DNA from: Solirubrobacterales bacterium
Lineage (GTDB): Bacteria > Actinomycetota > Thermoleophilia > Solirubrobacterales > Solirubrobacteraceae
Length of the DNA stretch: 10,557 bases
Direction: 5' to 3'
Assembly: GCA_025964075.1 (NCBI GenBank)
Contig: JAOPZQ010000498.1
Coordinates: 1-10,557 of the forward strand
The notes beneath the pieces were generated by a model. It did not search any database and was not told where the DNA came from. It saw only the letters and a list, made by a program, of their open reading frames with translations. Positions 1 to 5,310 of the stretch are shown here, one piece after another (position 1 is the first letter of the stretch; the number at the start of each line of letters is the position of its first letter). The position numbers were made by a program, and so were the translations under genes.

Positions 1-1333
1 CGCCGCGCGCGCGGCGCTGCCGGCGTGGCGCTCCACCTCGCCGATCCTCCGGGCGCGCCGCCTCTTCGACCTGCGGCAGCGGCTCGCCGCGGCCGCGGAC
101 GAGCTCGCGCGCCTGGTGACGCGGGAGATGGGCAAGACGATCGCCGACGCCGGCGCCGAGGTCGCGCGGATGATCGAGATGGTCGAGGCCGCCTGCGCGA
201 TCCCGACGACCATGCAGGGCCGGATCCTCGAGGACGTCGCGCGCGGCGTCGACGCCGAGACGATCCGCCAGCCCGTCGGCGTGTGCGCGGCGATCGTGCC
301 GTTCAACTTCCCCGCGATGGTGCCGTTCTGGTTCCTGCCGTTCGCGATCGGCTGCGGCAACACGTTCGTCCTCAAGCCCTCCGAGCAGGTGCCGCTCACC
401 CAGAACCGCATCTTCGAGCTCCTCGACGAGCTCGAGTTCCCCCCAGGCGTCGTCAACCTCGTGAACGGCGACGTCGAGGTGGCCGAGGCGATGCTCGACT
501 CGCCGGGGATCGACGCGATCTCGTTCGTCGGCTCGGCTCCCGTGGCGAAGCGGATCTACGTCCGGGCCGCCGTCGCGGGCAAGCGGGTGCAGGCGCTCGG
601 CGGCGCCAAGAACCACATGGTCGTGATGCCCGACGCCGTGATCGATCGCACCGTCGACGCGATCGTGTCGAGCGCGTTCGGCGCGGCCGGTCAGCGCTGC
701 ATGGCGGGGTCCGTCGTCGTCACGGTGGGCGAGGCGCGCGAGAAGCTGCTCGAGCCGCTCGCCGCCGCCGCGGCGGGGCTGCGCGTGGGCGACGGCCTCG
801 ACCCCGACGTCGGCGTCGGACCGGTGATCTCCGCGCGCTCGCGCGACCGGATCGAGGGATGGATCGAGCGCGCGGTCGCCGAAGGCGCCCGCCTCGTCGT
901 GGACGGCCGCGGCGCCGGGACCGGCGACGGCTCCTTCGTCGGCCCGACGATCCTCGCCGACGTGCCCGCGGACGCGCCGATCGTCCGCGAGGAGGTGTTC
1001 GGCCCGGTCCTCGCCGTCGTCTCCACCGACACGCTCGTCGACGCGATCGACATCGTCAACGCGAGCCCGTTCGGCAACGGCACGTCGATCTTCACCGAGT
1101 CCGGTCCCGCCGTCCGTCACTACCGCCACGACGTCGAGGTCGGGATGGTCGGCGTCAACATCGGCGTCGCCGCGCCGGTCGCCTTCTTCCCGTTCTCGGG
1201 CTGGAAGGGCTCGTTCTTCGGCGACCTGCACGCCCACGGCACCGACGCCGTCGAGTTCTTCACGCGCAAGAAGACCGTGACCACGCGGTGGCTCGGCGCG
1301 GAGCCGGGCGCGCGGCTGTTCGGCGAGGACTGA
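1..1333 (+). CDS. mmsA: Methylmalonate-semialdehyde dehydrogenase (CoA-acylating), 5'-partial
   Basis: Family role: oxidises methylmalonate semialdehyde with NAD+ and CoA to propionyl-CoA in valine breakdown; close relatives (IolA) act on malonate semialdehyde from inositol. The frame is open from base 2, so the true start lies upstream. About 443 residues are present against the usual 490-500, so roughly 50-60 N-terminal residues are missing. The reading before the first internal ATG (116) already looks like this family (AALPAWRSTS, then LVTREMGKT), so ATG 116 is not the start. Visible motifs are the family-typical PFNFPAMVPFW, the NAD-fold stretch FVGSAPVAKR, QALGGAKNH where ordinary aldehyde dehydrogenases carry the general-base Glu of ELGGK, and the catalytic Cys in GAAGQRCMA (codon 698-700). 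The EEVFGPVL motif and the C-terminal GGWK-like FSGWKGSFFGD are intact. The QALGGAKNH form separates MMSDH from hydrolytic ALDHs. Choice between MmsA and IolA substrate cannot be settled here; no other valine or inositol genes are visible. Confidence 0.93.
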   Translation, partial: AARAALPAWRSTSPILRARRLFDLRQRLAAAADELARLVTREMGKTIADAGAEVARMIEMVEAACAIPTTMQGRILEDVARGVDAETIRQPVGVCAAIVPFNFPAMVPFWFLPFAIGCGNTFVLKPSEQVPLTQNRIFELLDELEFPPGVVNLVNGDVEVAEAMLDSPGIDAISFVGSAPVAKRIYVRAAVAGKRVQALGGAKNHMVVMPDAVIDRTVDAIVSSAFGAAGQRCMAGSVVVTVGEAREKLLEPLAAAAAGLRVGDGLDPDVGVGPVISARSRDRIEGWIERAVAEGARLVVDGRGAGTGDGSFVGPTILADVPADAPIVREEVFGPVLAVVSTDTLVDAIDIVNASPFGNGTSIFTESGPAVRHYRHDVEVGMVGVNIGVAAPVAFFPFSGWKGSFFGDLHAHGTDAVEFFTRKKTVTTRWLGAEPGARLFGED

Positions 1334-1391
1334 GTCGGCTCGACGCTCGCCGGGGCTCGCCGCGGCTCGACCGGCTCGCGGGCTCGAACAA

Positions 1392-1416
1392 CGGCGCCTC
1401 GAGGGGGAGGGCGCCG
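1392..1416 (+). terminator. Possible weak terminator hairpin after mmsA
   Basis: Perfect 7-bp stem CGGCGCC/GGCGCCG with an 11-base loop, about 60 bases after the mmsA stop. There is no T-run after it, so intrinsic termination is uncertain; Rho-dependent termination or no function are equally possible. Confidence 0.25.
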
Positions 1417-1590
1417 GCCGCGGCGACGAAATCGGCGACGCGTGGCGAGTTTTGTGGCCACACGCGCCAAAAGTCGCCATTGGCGGCGGATTTCGCCTGA
1501 CGCCCTTCGTGGCCGCCGTTTTAGAGGCGCTGGTCGCGCGCGAGCCGCGGCGGGCACAACACCCCGACGGGACGCCATTTTCGGACGTGT

Positions 1591-1625
1591 GGCGGAACGA
1601 GCCCACTGAGCGGGCTCGTTCCGCC
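1591..1625. repeat. Perfect 14-bp inverted repeat with 7-base loop
   Basis: Arms 1591-1604 (GGCGGAACGAGCCC) and 1612-1625 pair without mismatch around the loop ACTGAGC. No T-run follows on either strand, so it is not a textbook intrinsic terminator. It lies roughly midway between the mmsA stop and the monooxygenase start. It could be a Rho-independent terminator of the tail-less type common in actinobacteria, an intergenic repeat, or a protein site. Confidence 0.7.
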
Positions 1626-1768
1626 GAACGGCTGGAATCGGACGACGTGGGCGAAGCCGCCGGCCGCGGTCCCCTTCCCCAGCCGTCGTTCGGCCGTGCT
1701 CGTGATGGCCGTCGCCGGGGCGACGACCCGCCTGGAGCGTCACGCGACGACGTCCCTGGACGGTCCGG

Positions 1769-1803
1769 TTACACTCCTGTAATGAGCGGTTACACCACTG
1801 TAA
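1769..1803. promoter_or_regulatory. Tandem pair of palindromic operators TTACA-N4-TGTAA, 21 bases apart
   Basis: Copy 1 is 1769-1782 (TTACACTCCTGTAA) and copy 2 is 1790-1803 (TTACACCACTGTAA). Both are perfect 5-bp dyads with a 4-base centre, and the match extends left as CGGTTACAC or CCGGTTACAC. Their centres are exactly 21 bases apart, two helical turns, so two dimers would bind the same face. The last A of copy 1 is the A of the ATG at 1782, and copy 2 lies in codons 3-8. The hexamer TACACT inside copy 1 fits a -10 element. Bound protein would therefore cover the promoter and the first codons: the expected effect is repression. Length and form suit a TetR-type or similar dimeric regulator; which one is unknown. 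The TetR gene at 9576 shows no copy of this motif at its own promoter. Confidence 0.75.
1770..1775 (+). promoter_or_regulatory. Putative -10 element of the monooxygenase gene (leaderless mRNA)
   Basis: TACACT fits TANNNT and lies 6 bases before the ATG at 1782, so transcription would begin at or next to the start codon. No Shine-Dalgarno sequence precedes this ATG, in agreement with a leaderless message. No clear -35 hexamer is visible 16-18 bases upstream. The element is wholly inside operator copy 1. Confidence 0.5.
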
Positions 1804-3329
1804 GGAAGGGTGCCGCGAACGGCGCCGGGGAGGCTCCGCAGCACGAGGTCGCGATCATCGGCGCCGGCCTCAGCGGGATCGGCATGGCCATCGCCCTGCG
1901 CCGCGCGGGGATCGAGGACTTCGTGATCCTCGAGCGCGCCGGCGACGTCGGGGGGACGTGGCGGGACAACACGTATCCTGGCATCGGCGTCGACATCCCG
2001 GCGCAGGCCTACCAGTTCTCCTACGAGCTGAAGCCCGACTGGTCGGGCGTCTACGCCACCGGCGCGGAGGTCAAGGCGTACGTCGACCAGCTCGTCGAGC
2101 ACCACGGCGTCCGCCCGTTCGTCCGCTTCCACAGCGAGGTGACCGAGCGCGTGTGGGACGCCGAGCAGCAGCTCTGGCGCCTGAAGCTCTCAGGCGGCGA
2201 GGTGACCGCGCGCTTCGTGATCGGCGCGATCGGTCCGTTCGTCGACCCGAAGCCGGCGGAGATCCCGGGACTCGACGACTTCCGCGGGAAGGTCATCCAG
2301 TCCGCGCGCTGGGACCACGACTACGACCTCGCGGGCAAGCGCGCGGCGATCGTCGGCACGGGCGCGAGTGCGGTGCAGATCATCCCCGAGATCGCCAAGG
2401 TCGTCGGCCATCTCGACGTCTACCAGCGGACGCCGATCTGGGTCGCGCCGAAGTTCAACCCGAGGACGCCCGAGCGCGTCAAGGCCCTCTACCGCCGCGT
2501 GCCGGCGCTGCAGAACCTCGTGCGCGCCACGGCGACGGGCGGGGCGGAGTTCGTCCTCATCTTCATGGTCGTCAACCACCGCCGCGTGCCGTTCGTCGCG
2601 CGGAAGATCGCCTCGCTGCACGAGCGCTTCTACCGCTCGCAGGTCCCCGACCCCGAGCTGCGCCGCAAGCTGACGCCGAGCTACGGCTTCGGCTGCAAGC
2701 GTCCCGCGGTGTCGAACACGTACCTGCGCGCGTTCACTCGCGACAACGTCGAGCTCGTCACCGACTCGATCGAGCGGGTGACGGCCACCGGCGTCGAGAC
2801 GGTCGACGGTCGGCGCCGCGACGTCGACGTGCTCATCCTCGCGACCGGCTTCCGCCTCGCGTCGGACCCGGAGAACTTCCGCCGCACGCCGGTGCGCGGC
2901 CGCGGCGGCTTCGACCTGGCGACGTTCTACGCCGAGCACCGGCTGCAGTCCTATGAGGGCGTCAGCGTCCCCGGACTCCCGAACCACTTCATGATGTTCG
3001 GCCCCTACGGCTGGACCGGGGGGACGTGGCACACGCTCGTCGAGACGACCTCGGCTCACATCGTCCGCGTGATCCGCGAGGCCCGCCGCCGCGGCGCCCT
3101 TGAGGTCGAGGTCCGCCAGGAGGCGACCGACCGCTGGACGGACTTCGTGCGCCGCCGCCTGTCGAACTCGCTGTGGCGGTACAACAACTGCGCGCCGGCG
3201 AACAGCTACTACTTCGACCACCACGGCGACACGCCGTTCCTGCGGCCGACGAGCTCGCTGCAGGCCCGCCGCGCGGCCCGCAAGTTCCCGTTCGAGGACT
3301 ACCGCTTCCGCTCTCCGAGCAGGTCGTAA
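1782..3329 (+). CDS. Flavin-containing (Baeyer-Villiger-type) monooxygenase
   Basis: 515 residues. The family uses FAD and NADPH to insert one oxygen atom into ketones or other organic substrates; it is cytoplasmic. Seen: FAD-binding GAGLSG at residues 27-32; the second Baeyer-Villiger signature complete at 57-71 (GGTWRDNTYPGIGVD); NADPH-binding GTGASA at 192-197; the ATG motif in LILATGFRL near the C-terminal third. The classical fingerprint FxGxxxHxxxW(P/D) reads FRGKVIQSARWD at 167-178, so its His is Gln (Q173). The frame is open upstream to 1452, but that extension is Arg/Pro-rich low complexity; ATG 1782 gives a normal N-terminus just before the Rossmann fold, and there is no later in-frame start before it. 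Two operators overlap the start. It runs convergently into the next gene, the stops 16 bases apart. Substrate unknown; with Q173 it could be an N- or S-oxygenase, an oxidase or a changed BVMO. Confidence 0.9.
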   Translation: MSGYTTVRKGAANGAGEAPQHEVAIIGAGLSGIGMAIALRRAGIEDFVILERAGDVGGTWRDNTYPGIGVDIPAQAYQFSYELKPDWSGVYATGAEVKAYVDQLVEHHGVRPFVRFHSEVTERVWDAEQQLWRLKLSGGEVTARFVIGAIGPFVDPKPAEIPGLDDFRGKVIQSARWDHDYDLAGKRAAIVGTGASAVQIIPEIAKVVGHLDVYQRTPIWVAPKFNPRTPERVKALYRRVPALQNLVRATATGGAEFVLIFMVVNHRRVPFVARKIASLHERFYRSQVPDPELRRKLTPSYGFGCKRPAVSNTYLRAFTRDNVELVTDSIERVTATGVETVDGRRRDVDVLILATGFRLASDPENFRRTPVRGRGGFDLATFYAEHRLQSYEGVSVPGLPNHFMMFGPYGWTGGTWHTLVETTSAHIVRVIREARRRGALEVEVRQEATDRWTDFVRRRLSNSLWRYNNCAPANSYYFDHHGDTPFLRPTSSLQARRAARKFPFEDYRFRSPSRS

Positions 3330-3345
3330 TCGCAGCGAAGCGAGG

Positions 3346-4473
3346 CTAGATCGAGCCGAGCAGCTGGATGTGGTCGGCCTCGGCGGCGCCCGGGAACGGG
3401 CGGGTGAGGCCGAACTGCTCGAGCGTCGCCTCCGGCACGCCCTCGACCCCCGGCGTGTCCGAGGCCTGGCCGCGGGTGTGCGGATCGTTGGCGAAGCCGC
3501 CGACCTCGACCGAGTGCTGCGGGGTCCGGTAGCCGGAGATGCCGATCAGGTGGAGGTGCAGCGCGTTGCCGAGGCGGTCGAGGCGGGCGGCGATCTCCGG
3601 CTCGGAGCCGACGCTGTAGTTCGTCCCCGGCGCCTGGAAGAACCCGTACGAACCGCCGTGCGAGGCGAACGGCCCGACCGAGTCGTGGATGCCGGCGCCC
3701 GGGACGGTCGGGGCCTGCGCGGCCTGGATCGCCCGGAGGCGCTTCGACAGGCTCGCCTCCTGCGCGCGGAGCGAGGACAGGCGGCGCGCCTTCGCGGCGC
3801 GGGCGTTGACGAAGACCTGCTGCTGCGAGACGACCGCGATCTCCAGCTGCGTGACCTGGTCGCGCTGCGAGAGGACCGCGGCGGTCACGCGCTGCTGGGT
3901 CGCCGCGAGGTCGGCGAGATGCGCGACCTGACCGGTCACCGCCTTCTGCTCGGCGGCGACCCGGGTCGCCACGGCGGTGTTCTCCTTGACGACCCGCTTC
4001 ATCGAGTCGACGCGCTCGAGCAGGTCCGCGAAGCCGGTCGACTGGATCACGACGCTGACGACGTCGGGCGGCGGCGACTCGTACTGCGCGACGAGCTGCT
4101 GGGCGAGCACCCGCTTGTCGTGGGCGAGCTGGAAGCGGAGCGAGGCGAGGCGGGCGCGTCCGTTCCGGAGCTGGGTCTGGATCGCCTCGAGCTGAGCGCG
4201 CTCGGCGTCGAGGCTCGACTGCAGCTCGGCCTGTCGGGCGCGGAGGTCGTCGATGCGGCCCTGGTAGCCGGCGATCCTGTGGTTGTCGCCGCGGATGCCG
4301 CCGCGCAGGTTGCGCTCATGCGACTGGGTGTTCGAGAGCTTGTTCTGAAGCGAGCCCCCGGCGGCGAAGCTCAACCCCGCGGGACCGACGACCGCGCACG
4401 CGCCGACGAGCGCCGCGGCGGCGGCGATCCGCATGGGATGGCGAGACTGGGACGTCCGGTTCCGGGCGGGCAC
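3346..4473 (-). CDS. Secreted coiled-coil protein with C-terminal M15-type D,D-peptidase domain
   Basis: 375 residues from a GTG at 4473; an in-frame TAG lies just upstream. An ATG at 4434 (residue 14) would give a tidier signal peptide (MRIAAAAALVGAC) and is the alternative start; neither has a clear Shine-Dalgarno. Signal peptide to about residue 37 (GLSFA-A), then a long Gln/Glu/Arg/Ala-rich coiled coil at about 40-245 with an ESPPPDVVSVVIQSTGFADLLERVD-like break, split here for length, that resembles the coiled-coil region of PcsB/EnvC-type peptidoglycan hydrolase partners. The C-terminal part has SGYRTPQHS at 313-321, the SxHxxGxAxD-like zinc motif around H332 and D339 (HTRGQASD), and E365-A-D-H368, the ExxH site. 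So the three zinc ligands and catalytic Glu of family M15 (VanY, D-Ala-D-Ala carboxypeptidases) are all present. Likely trims peptidoglycan stem peptides outside the membrane. Activity and bond are inferred. Confidence 0.82.
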   Translation of the reverse strand: MPARNRTSQSRHPMRIAAAAALVGACAVVGPAGLSFAAGGSLQNKLSNTQSHERNLRGGIRGDNHRIAGYQGRIDDLRARQAELQSSLDAERAQLEAIQTQLRNGRARLASLRFQLAHDKRVLAQQLVAQYESPPPDVVSVVIQSTGFADLLERVDSMKRVVKENTAVATRVAAEQKAVTGQVAHLADLAATQQRVTAAVLSQRDQVTQLEIAVVSQQQVFVNARAAKARRLSSLRAQEASLSKRLRAIQAAQAPTVPGAGIHDSVGPFASHGGSYGFFQAPGTNYSVGSEPEIAARLDRLGNALHLHLIGISGYRTPQHSVEVGGFANDPHTRGQASDTPGVEGVPEATLEQFGLTRPFPGAAEADHIQLLGSI

Positions 4474-4546
4474 AGGCGCGCGCCAAGGTAACAGTGACTA
4501 GCCCGAAAGCCACCAGATACCTTCCTCGTGCAGGTGAAATTGCAGC

Positions 4547-4559
4547 CGCGCTCAGCGCG
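4547..4559 (-). terminator. Small hairpin over the stop of the 73-residue gene
   Basis: CGCGC-TCA-GCGCG, a 5-bp stem whose loop is the TGA stop on the minus strand, followed on that strand by CTGCAATTTCACC with only a short T run. Weak candidate terminator or attenuation point between the small membrane protein and the M15 gene. Confidence 0.25.
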
Positions 4560-4773
4560 CGACGGTGTGGGCCGGCGCGGGCGCCGGCGCGTGGTGAGCG
4601 CTGGCGCCGGAGCCGCTCAGGCCGATCGACGAGACGCCGAGCGCGGCGACGCAGAGCCCGACGGTGACGGCGCGCATCCGGCGCGGCGTGAGCCAGGTGA
4701 CGTGCTGGGCCTGGAGCCAGGAGCGCGCGCCCGTGGCTCCAGCGGCGGCGGTCATCGCACAGCCAACGCACAT
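4552..4773 (-). CDS. Small membrane protein with N-terminal CxxC (73 residues)
   Basis: Begins MCVGCAMTAAAGATGARSW, followed by WLTPRRMR, a single hydrophobic segment at about residues 34-55 and a short His/Ala/Pro tail (HHAPAPAPAH). The two Cys at residues 2 and 5 form a CxxC that could bind a metal or form a disulfide; a positive stretch (RRMR) before the membrane segment suggests the N-terminus stays in the cytoplasm. The start is supported by TACGCT, a -10-like hexamer 6 bases before the ATG, and by the lack of any Shine-Dalgarno sequence. It is divergent from hsp20, the two start codons only 60 bases apart, and lies 78 bases upstream of the M15-domain gene on the same strand. I know of no assigned function. 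I recall similar short proteins in related actinobacteria, which makes chance less likely, but a search is needed to confirm it. Confidence 0.62.
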   Translation of the reverse strand: MCVGCAMTAAAGATGARSWLQAQHVTWLTPRRMRAVTVGLCVAALGVSSIGLSGSGASAHHAPAPAPAHTVAR

Positions 4774-4779
4774 GGGGCA

Positions 4780-4785
4780 AGCGTA
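4780..4785 (-). promoter_or_regulatory. Putative -10 of the small CxxC membrane protein gene
   Basis: TACGCT on the minus strand, 6 bases before the ATG at 4773. The geometry predicts a transcript starting at the start codon. No recognisable -35 at the expected distance. Confidence 0.4.
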
Positions 4786-4798
4786 CCGCCGCGCGCCC

Positions 4799-4826
4799 TT
4801 GGCCTCCACGGCGGGCGGTCTAAGCT
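4799..4826 (+). promoter_or_regulatory. Putative hsp20-lon promoter
   Basis: TTGGCC at 4799-4804, a 16-base spacer and TAAGCT at 4821-4826, 7 bases before the ATG at 4834. It fits a housekeeping-type promoter of a leaderless transcript. Neither a CIRCE repeat nor a HAIR (CTTGAGT) element is visible, so the usual HrcA or HspR control is not supported here. It overlaps the divergent promoter of the small membrane protein. Confidence 0.45.
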
Positions 4827-4833
4827 TGCATGC

Positions 4834-5310
4834 ATGGCCCCCGAGCGCGACCTGTTCGCCAACTTCGAGCGCATGCGCCGGCAGATGGATGAGCTGTTCG
4901 GCGACGTCTTCGACCGCGCGGGTGTCACGCCCCGGCGCCGCGCCGGGTTCACTCCGGCGGTCGACGTCTACTACGTGGACGATCCGCCGCGGGCGGTCGT
5001 GAAGGCGGAGCTCGCCGGCATCGACCCCGACTCGATCGCGCTCGACATCCGGGGCCGCGAGCTCGTCGTCGCGGGTCATCGCCGCTCCGGCAACGACGAG
5101 GTGCGCGTCTACCAGCAGGTCGAGATCGAGCACGGGCCGTTCAAGCGCGTCATCGCGCTCGGCGCCGACGTTGTGCCCGAGGAGGCGCGCGCTATCTACG
5201 AGGACGGGATGCTGCGCGTCGAACTTCCGCTGGCGCCGGCGGAGTCCCACTCTCGCTCGGTGCCCATCCACGTCCCCGGCCCGCGGTCCACCGAGGTCGA
5301 GCCCGGGTGA
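4834..5310 (+). CDS. hsp20: Small heat-shock protein, Hsp20/alpha-crystallin family
   Basis: 158 residues, ordinary length for the family. ATP-independent holdase that forms oligomers and binds unfolding proteins in the cytoplasm. The N-terminal arm (MAPERDLFANFERMRRQMDE) is of the usual bacterial form. The alpha-crystallin domain spans about residues 40-135, beginning PAVDVYYVDD, with AELAGIDPDSIALDIRGREL, the G-P-F-K-R-V strand, and the signature A-I-Y-E-D-G-M-L-R-V-E-L-P. The C-terminal tail carries PIHV, a variant of the IxI/V motif used for oligomer assembly. ATG 4834 is chosen over ATG 4830, which is out of frame. The stop TGA overlaps the GTG start of lon in GTGA, so the two are almost surely co-transcribed and translationally coupled; the chaperone and protease share unfolded clients. 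Confidence 0.93.
   Translation: MAPERDLFANFERMRRQMDELFGDVFDRAGVTPRRRAGFTPAVDVYYVDDPPRAVVKAELAGIDPDSIALDIRGRELVVAGHRRSGNDEVRVYQQVEIEHGPFKRVIALGADVVPEEARAIYEDGMLRVELPLAPAESHSRSVPIHVPGPRSTEVEPG

Larger units (their letters stand above)
1334..1781. other. 448-base non-coding stretch between mmsA and the monooxygenase
   Basis: No convincing gene on either strand. Open frames crossing it encode Arg/Ala/Pro-rich low-complexity sequence typical of shadows in GC-rich DNA. It begins with six GGCTCG-type hexamers in about 55 bases (1336-1390), followed by a 7-bp hairpin (1392-1398 with 1410-1416), an imperfect 10-bp hairpin (1444-1453 with 1469-1478) and a perfect 14-bp hairpin (1591-1604 with 1612-1625). 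Several short T or A runs (TTTT at 1450-1453, AAAA at 1469-1472, TTTT near 1520 and near 1580) break the otherwise GC-rich composition. The last part leads to the operator pair and start of the monooxygenase. Confidence 0.6.

Noticed and set aside
1336..1390. GGCTCG repeats as a CRISPR-like or tandem array
   Set aside because: Hexamers are irregularly spaced without constant repeat and spacer lengths; best seen as local GC-rich low complexity.
1120..1743. Minus-strand 207-codon open frame
   Set aside because: Largely antisense to mmsA and composed of Arg/Pro/Ala-rich shadow sequence with no motifs.
1452..1781. 110-residue N-terminal extension of the monooxygenase reading frame
   Set aside because: Low-complexity Arg/Pro/Gly-rich sequence without family match; no ribosome site; would run through hairpins and the operator; ATG 1782 gives a normal N-terminus.
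2190..3224. Minus-strand 344-codon open frame
   Set aside because: Fully antisense to the monooxygenase, which has clear FAD and NADPH motifs; product is Asp/Arg/Val-rich with no fold signal.
3100..4491. Plus-strand 463-codon open frame
   Set aside because: Antisense to the M15-domain gene; the start is inside the monooxygenase and the product is Arg/Ala/Leu-rich shadow sequence.
4786..4833. HrcA (CIRCE) or HspR (HAIR) operator before hsp20
   Set aside because: Neither a TTAGCACTC repeat nor a CTTGAGT repeat is present.
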